A stretch of 10,694 nucleotides of DNA. Origin: CAYPEZ01 sp964409985 (GTDB lineage Bacteria; Patescibacteriota; Minisyncoccia; Phycocordibacterales; UBA6899). The stretch lies in NCBI GenBank assembly GCA_964409985.1, contig CAYPEZ010000032.1, forward strand, positions 1 to 10,694, written 5' to 3'. Under the pieces are notes generated by a model. That model saw only the letters and a list, made by a program, of their open reading frames with translations. It was not told the DNA's origin and did no database searches. The position numbers and the translations under genes are program-made. Shown here in pieces: positions 8,333-10,694 of the stretch (position 1 is its first letter; each line of letters starts with the position of its first letter).

Positions 8333-8360
8333 TTGCAAAAACCTCATTTTTCCGTATACT
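8333..8360 (+). promoter_or_regulatory. Sigma70-like promoter of rplI
   Basis: TTGCAA (8333-8338) and TATACT (8355-8360) separated by 16 bases. It begins directly after the protease stop codon, and its expected start near 8367 leaves a leader of about 9 bases before the rplI ATG. Confidence 0.7.
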
Positions 8361-8375
8361 ACTCGGAATAACGCT

Positions 8376-8819
8376 ATGAAAGTCATATTGACCGAAAACG
8401 TGGCCAAAGTAGGCCGAAAATACGATATTGTTGATGTTGCGCCAGGGTATGCACGCAACTTCCTTCTTGCACGTAATCTCGCAGAAGCAGTTACAGAGAA
8501 GTCCGCTAAGCGTGTTGCTGAACTCCAGCGTCTGAAGTCTCAAGCTGAGACAAAGGCAAAAGAGATCCTCTCTGCAGCACTTAAAGGAGGGAAAGGAATT
8601 GTTCTCACGTTTGCAGCAAAGGCAAACGAAGAAGGACATCTTTTTGCTGGTATTGACCGAGCTATGATTGCGGAAAAAGCAAGTGAGGCATTGAATGCAG
8701 AAGTCACGCAAGACATGATCGATCTCGAGAAGCCTGTGAAGTCAGTTGGAGAAACAAAAATTACCATTTCAGCGCATGGGCAGACCGTGGATGCGGTTGT
8801 CTCAGTCACCAAAGAATAA
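8376..8819 (+). CDS. rplI: 50S ribosomal protein bL9
   Basis: Large-subunit protein that binds 23S rRNA near the L1 stalk base and bridges adjacent ribosomes. The 147-aa length is normal. The N-terminal RNA-binding domain is clear: MKVILTENVAKVGRKYDIVDV, then the signature GYARNFLLARNLAEAV (23-38). A Lys/Ala/Glu-rich connecting helix (about 42-72) leads to the C-terminal domain (about 73-147), ending ISAHGQTVDAVVSVTKE. It is not beside rpsF/rpsR, where rplI sits in many bacteria, but alone between a protease gene and a terminator, with its own promoter. bL9 is reported missing in some CPR lineages, so its presence is a useful marker. The leader is very short and only a weak GGA lies before the ATG. 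Confidence 0.96.
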   Translation: MKVILTENVAKVGRKYDIVDVAPGYARNFLLARNLAEAVTEKSAKRVAELQRLKSQAETKAKEILSAALKGGKGIVLTFAAKANEEGHLFAGIDRAMIAEKASEALNAEVTQDMIDLEKPVKSVGETKITISAHGQTVDAVVSVTKE

Positions 8820-8840
8820 GCCCCTGTCATTCATCGTCAG

Positions 8841-8880
8841 TAAAACAAAAAACACCGAGAAATCGGTGTTTTTTTGTTTA
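8841..8880. terminator. Bidirectional intrinsic terminator between rplI and rpmA
   Basis: AACACCGA (8851-8858), loop GAAA, TCGGTGTT (8863-8870) form a perfect 8-bp stem. It is flanked by an A-run on the left and a T-run on the right, so it can end transcription from both convergent genes. The A/T flanks extend the pairing further with a one-base offset. Confidence 0.9.
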
Positions 8881-8898
8881 GTCGAGTTGATGAAAAAA

Positions 8899-9174
8899 TT
8901 ACACTACGACGTGAACGATGTTCTTGCGAACAACACGGTTATTGAATGAAGTTTTTCGAGTTACAGCGAATTTTACCACTCCGTCTTTCACAGCATAAAG
9001 CGTATGGTCACGTCCCATGCGAACATTCTTTCCTGGAAGAATTTTAGAACCACGCTGACGGACGATAATTGATCCGATTTGTGCGCGTTGTCCGTCATGG
9101 ACCTTGGTGCCGAGATATTTTGGATTTGAATCGCGCAGGTTCTTGGCTGTACCTGCGGCCTTTTTGGTTGCCAT
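8899..9174 (-). CDS. rpmA: 50S ribosomal protein bL27
   Basis: Large-subunit protein whose N-terminal tail reaches the peptidyl-transferase centre. The 91-aa product shows the bL27 core: RDSNPKYLGTK (14-24), GSIIVRQRGSKILPGKNVRMGRDHTLYAVKDG. The start at 9174 gives MATKKAAGTAKNLRDS; a longer frame upstream adds residues unlike bL27 and crosses the divergent gene's control region. The tail differs from the widespread AHKKGGGSTRNGRDS: His is replaced by Thr and the Gly run is reduced to AAG. There is no bacillus-type cleavable extension. rpmA usually pairs with rplU (bL21); here no rplU is beside it. It converges on rplI across a shared terminator and diverges from the small membrane protein gene. 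Confidence 0.95.
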   Translation of the reverse strand: MATKKAAGTAKNLRDSNPKYLGTKVHDGQRAQIGSIIVRQRGSKILPGKNVRMGRDHTLYAVKDGVVKFAVTRKTSFNNRVVRKNIVHVVV

Positions 9175-9195
9175 ATTTGAAGTCGTCCCTATAAT
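9168..9195 (+). promoter_or_regulatory. Sigma70-like promoter of the small membrane protein gene
   Basis: TTGCCA (9168-9173) and a perfect TATAAT (9190-9195) with a 16-base spacer. The -35 overlaps the first codon of divergent rpmA, so the two genes share a very compact control region. Confidence 0.75.
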
Positions 9196-9204
9196 GGGAT
9201 TGAT

Positions 9205-9210
9205 GAGGAG
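9205..9210 (+). promoter_or_regulatory. Shine-Dalgarno deciding the start at 9221
   Basis: GAGGAG lies 10 bases before the ATG at 9221 and just downstream of the predicted transcription start. It favours 9221 over the upstream in-frame ATGs, which precede or overlap the promoter. It is the best Shine-Dalgarno I see in the window. Confidence 0.65.
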
Positions 9211-9220
9211 TCTACCAGAT

Positions 9221-9631
9221 ATGGCCCAGAAAATCAAGGGGATTTTAAGCTTTTATGAAGGGGATATTTCAACCACACTTCATGTTTTATTGCTATTGGG
9301 GGTTGGAGTTGGAGCTTATACACTCGGTCAAATCAATGGCCCAGTCGATGGACAGGGAGGTGGGGTCAGGGTCTTTTCGCAAGGCGTAAGCACCCTTCCA
9401 AACAGCGTTTTGGCGACGAATACTCTTCAGCAAGAACCTTCCTCTACCAATGTACTAAACACTCTAACAGGGAAGTTTGTCGCATCCAAAAAAGGGACAA
9501 AATACCACCGCACGGATTGTCCTGGAGCACAGACGATGAAAGACGAAAATAAACTGTATTTTCAAACTGAAGAAGAAGCTCGGGCGGCAGGATTTGTTCC
9601 GGCAGGGAATTGTCCGGGGTTAAGTCAGTAA
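9221..9631 (+). CDS. Small membrane-anchored protein with Ada-like metal-binding C-terminal module
   Basis: A 136-aa protein starting MAQKIKGILSFYEG. Residues 18-36 form one transmembrane segment (TLHVLLLLGVGVGAYTLGQ). A flexible Gly/Ser/Thr/Asn-rich stretch (40-83) leads to a C-terminal module (84-136): FVASKKGTKYHRTDC, then ENKLYFQTEEEARAAGFVPAGNC. This follows the layout of the Ada N-terminal zinc domain (CRPSC ... FRPCKRC), but the methyl-accepting Cys position is His96 and the third Cys position is Ala128. Only C100 and C131, plus H96, remain as possible ligands, so it cannot act as an Ada methyl acceptor. Such YHxxxC modules are found on diverse bacterial, often secreted or membrane, proteins; the function is unknown. 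The frame can be extended to 9104, but that overlaps rpmA antisense and the promoter. Confidence 0.85.
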   Translation: MAQKIKGILSFYEGDISTTLHVLLLLGVGVGAYTLGQINGPVDGQGGGVRVFSQGVSTLPNSVLATNTLQQEPSSTNVLNTLTGKFVASKKGTKYHRTDCPGAQTMKDENKLYFQTEEEARAAGFVPAGNCPGLSQ

Positions 9632-9654
9632 AAACTTTAGCTGAGAGAAATTCA

Positions 9655-9684
9655 TTGTGAGTAAAGTACCAGCTGTGATATGCT
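9655..9684 (+). promoter_or_regulatory. Promoter upstream of the tRNA-Pro pseudogene/tRNA pair
   Basis: TTGTGA (9655-9660) and the extended -10 TGATATGCT (-10 hexamer 9679-9684) with an 18-base spacer. The predicted start is about 9691, 14 bases before the degenerate tRNA copy. It could also drive the intact tRNA by read-through. Confidence 0.5.
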
Positions 9685-9703
9685 CCCAGCGTGCGAAAAA
9701 TAT

Positions 9704-9928
9704 TCGGGCTATAGTATAGTGGTAGTATATGTCCATGGGGTGAGCGAGTAGTAAGGGTTCCATTCTGATGGGCCTGCTCGCGCAAGACCTTTTGAGAATT
9801 TTTATGAGCGAAGTGATATAAAAAGTCCAAAAGTTGTACAGTTTCTGTAAGAAAGATAAGGTCACGAGTATATAAAACACAGCAAAAAATCGGGCTATAG
9901 TATAGTGGTAGTATATGTCCATGGGGTG
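9704..9928 (+). repeat. 39-base direct repeat of the tRNA-Pro 5' half (9704-9742 and 9890-9928)
   Basis: The two 39-base copies are identical and start 186 bases apart. Weaker similarity continues a few bases upstream (A-rich GCGAAAAAT and GCAAAAAAT). The break in identity falls exactly at the 3' side of the anticodon stem, a position known as an integrase crossover site in tRNA genes. The spacer has no recognisable gene. Confidence 0.9.
9705..9782 (+). pseudogene. Degenerate tRNA-Pro copy: intact 5' half, unpairable 3' half
   Basis: The first 38 bases (9705-9742) are identical to the intact tRNA-Pro from position 1 through G39, including acceptor 5' strand, D-arm and the GGG anticodon loop. 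After that the sequence departs: the anticodon stem cannot close and there is no acceptor TAGCCCG. Faint tRNA order may persist, with GGTTCCATTC resembling a T-loop and a CAAGAC string after the 3' end as in the intact gene. The 3' part can instead form its own hairpin (9744-9748 with 9777-9781, and 9757-9763 with 9768-9774). It is most likely a non-functional tRNA remnant, though a structured RNA is possible. Confidence 0.7.
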
Positions 9929-9961
9929 GATAAGGTGGCGGTTCGATTCCGCCTAGCCCGA
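9891..9961 (+). tRNA. tRNA-Pro (anticodon GGG)
   Basis: A full cloverleaf is seen over 71 bases. The acceptor CGGGCTA (9891-9897) pairs with TAGCCCG (9954-9960), discriminator A at 9961. D-arm GTAT/GTAT with loop AGTGGTA has G18G19. Anticodon stem TGTCC/GGATA encloses loop ATGGGGT, with T33, anticodon GGG at 9923-9925 and G37. T-arm GGCGG/CCGCC encloses TTCGATT. C1-G72, A73 and G37 fit proline identity. The variable region is only AGGT, and the D-stem is weak with two G-T pairs. CCA is not encoded (CAA follows), so it must be added afterwards. Possible own promoter pieces are TTGTAC (9834-9839) with GATAAG (9855-9860, 15-base spacer) or TATAAA (9871-9876). A strong terminator follows. Confidence 0.95.
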
Positions 9962-9970
9962 CAAGACTCG

Positions 9971-10013
9971 AACAGTAAAAAACTCCTAAAAAAGAAAGGA
10001 GTTTTTTACTGTT
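9971..10013. terminator. Intrinsic terminator between tRNA-Pro and the DoxX gene
   Basis: A perfect 16-bp stem: AACAGTAAAAAACTCC (9971-9986) pairs with GGAGTTTTTTACTGTT (9998-10013) around an 11-base A-rich loop. The A/T-rich arms could serve both directions, matching its place between convergent genes. Confidence 0.85.
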
Positions 10014-10029
10014 TTCGATGTATTGACAA

Positions 10030-10431
10030 CTATGAAACTTGTGTTGTTTGAGTCGGAGCTGCATTACGAGCTGTTAGGAATAATCCTCCGATAATCGCGA
10101 TATTTTTTAAAGTGTTAATGATCTGCATTTGATCACCAGCAAATGCGCCCTTGAGGTGAAAGAAAATTGTTGCAAGGAGTGTAAAGACAATGAGTGCGTA
10201 TGATGCAAGGCGTACGCGAATTCCAAGAATGAGACCGAGGCCGCCGCCGATTTTTGTCACGATGGCGAGAATGGCCATAACTTTTGCCATTGGGAGTACG
10301 GATGCGGTGTACTGAGCGAAATTTTGGAAGCCAAGGAGTGAAAAAACACCGCTAATAAGAAATAACAGGCCGACGAGTACTCGGCCGATGCGATTACCGT
10401 ACTGATTAACGAACGAATCAAGAGTATTCAT
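10030..10431 (-). CDS. DoxX family membrane protein
   Basis: A 133-aa integral membrane protein with four predicted helices, about 15-36, 48-70, 74-92 and 106-121. It shows DoxX-type features: GRVLVGLLFLISGVFSLLGF at the first helix, KIGGGLGLILGIRVRLASYAL with the conserved GG-L-L-G-R pattern, FHLKG, and LKNIAIIGGLFL near the end. DoxX proteins are small membrane proteins linked in some organisms to quinone/redox or thiol-stress systems, but most have no proven function and none can be assigned here. The gene stands alone, convergent with tRNA-Pro, behind a perfect -10 box and an A/T-rich leader lacking a Shine-Dalgarno. Confidence 0.88.
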   Translation of the reverse strand: MNTLDSFVNQYGNRIGRVLVGLLFLISGVFSLLGFQNFAQYTASVLPMAKVMAILAIVTKIGGGLGLILGIRVRLASYALIVFTLLATIFFHLKGAFAGDQMQIINTLKNIAIIGGLFLTARNAAPTQTTQVS

Positions 10432-10473
10432 AAAAAATAAATAAAAGAGAAATGAATAAATGAAATCAGACCT

Positions 10474-10479
10474 ATTATA
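10474..10479 (-). promoter_or_regulatory. -10 box of the DoxX gene
   Basis: A perfect TATAAT on the minus strand 42 bases before the ATG at 10431. The -35 is weak (TTCTAA at 10495-10500, spacer 15). The implied leader is about 36 bases and very A/T-rich. Confidence 0.55.
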
Positions 10480-10694
10480 CTCCGAACAGAGCTTTTAGAA
10501 CGGGGGAGGTGTGAGTACTGAGCAAGAATTTGTGATTCTGAGAGGCTTATGTATGTATTCAGGAACGGAGGATTTCAGCTATAAGGTTGCACCCTCTCTA
10601 GAGGGAGAGTACGTCGCACAATATATCTTTTGCGACACAAAGGCGTAGCCTGAAGTGTCGCAAAAGATCGTAGCGAATGTACGACATCATGTGT
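10480..10694. other. Apparently non-coding right end of the window
   Basis: No ORF with coding character is seen on either strand. A minus-strand frame from 10690 runs only 30 codons before TAG. The stretch contains a short palindrome, CCCTCT-CT-AGAGGG (10592-10605), and the larger inverted repeat described separately. Confidence 0.5.
10625..10668. repeat. Perfect 14-bp inverted repeat with nested inner stem
   Basis: ATCTTTTGCGACAC (10625-10638) and GTGTCGCAAAAGAT (10655-10668) are exact reverse complements. The 16-base interior holds a second stem, AGGC-GTA-GCCT (10641-10651). No T-run follows a G/C-rich stem as in a classical terminator, though the arms contain A/T runs. GTCGC/GCGAC words also occur nearby at 10613-10617. 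Confidence 0.85.

Noticed and set aside
9104..9220. N-terminal extension of the small membrane protein to base 9104
   Set aside because: It would overlap rpmA antisense and include the gene's own promoter; the Shine-Dalgarno and the natural N-terminus favour 9221.
9175..9237. N-terminal extension of bL27
   Set aside because: The extra 21 residues do not resemble bL27 and run through the divergent promoter; MATKK at 9174 matches the family.
9743..9928. Intron inside tRNA-Pro between the two 5' halves
   Set aside because: The second copy is a complete tRNA, so no splicing is needed, and no group I core or archaeal-type splice motif is evident.
9444..10064. 206-codon minus-strand open frame across the tRNA region
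   Set aside because: It runs antisense through the tRNA-Pro copies and the membrane protein gene, and its peptide (GGIEPPPYPPHGHI) is the familiar false translation of a tRNA T-arm and anticodon region. The repeated PHGHILPLYYSP comes from the tRNA repeat.
2982..10518. The string GTGAGTACTG near 2981 and again near 10511
   Set aside because: A 10-base match over this length can be chance, and there is no shared flanking structure.
10441..10690. Minus-strand peptide fragments in the right-end region
   Set aside because: Frames are interrupted by stops (TAG after 30 codons, TGA soon after a frame change), with no start signal and no recognisable motif; too weak to call a pseudogene.
1..10694. 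CRISPR arrays, insertion sequences, toxin-antitoxin or defence genes
   Set aside because: No regularly spaced repeats, transposase motifs or such gene pairs are seen on either strand.

Overview
The window looks like a piece of a small bacterial genome of the Candidate Phyla Radiation (Patescibacteria, probably Parcubacteria-like). This is inferred from gene style: a bL27 whose N-terminal tail departs from the usual HKKGGGS form, a RecR with a lineage-type TOPRIM loop, isolated informational genes outside their classical operons, a short membrane protein ending in an Ada-like YHxxxC module, and a tRNA with no encoded CCA. No rRNA or marker tree is available here, so placement below domain level is a judgement.

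Left part (1-2977, + strand). The 3' portion of a large secreted or surface beta-sandwich protein (LamG-type domain, two Ig-like repeats, a C-terminal carbohydrate-binding-like module) is followed 19 bases later by a membrane-anchored glycoside hydrolase family 6 protein. Together they look like an extracellular polysaccharide binding and cleavage pair. The GH6 protein keeps the catalytic acid and the distal Asp but has lost the RDC motif and its disulfide.

Middle (3012-6892, - strand). cysS stands upstream of a dnaB-recR-hypothetical cluster. The last three are tightly packed, with a 5-11 base gap and then a 4-base ATGA overlap, and likely form one transcript from a promoter just before dnaB. 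The cluster combines replicative helicase and recombination mediator functions with an unknown 147-residue protein.

Right-middle (6970-9631). ctpA-type S41 protease and rplI lie on the + strand, each with a clear sigma70-like promoter. rplI converges on rpmA (bL27) across a bidirectional terminator. rpmA diverges from a small membrane-anchored protein with an Ada-like metal-site module.

Right end (9632-10694). A tRNA-Pro(GGG) gene is preceded by a degenerate copy whose first 38 bases are identical to it and which sits behind the better promoter. A long hairpin terminator separates the tRNA from a convergent DoxX-family membrane protein. The last ~200 bases appear non-coding and hold a perfect 14-bp inverted repeat with a nested inner stem.

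Across the window several promoters place the -10 hexamer only 7-15 bases before the start codon, implying leaderless or very short-leader mRNAs.
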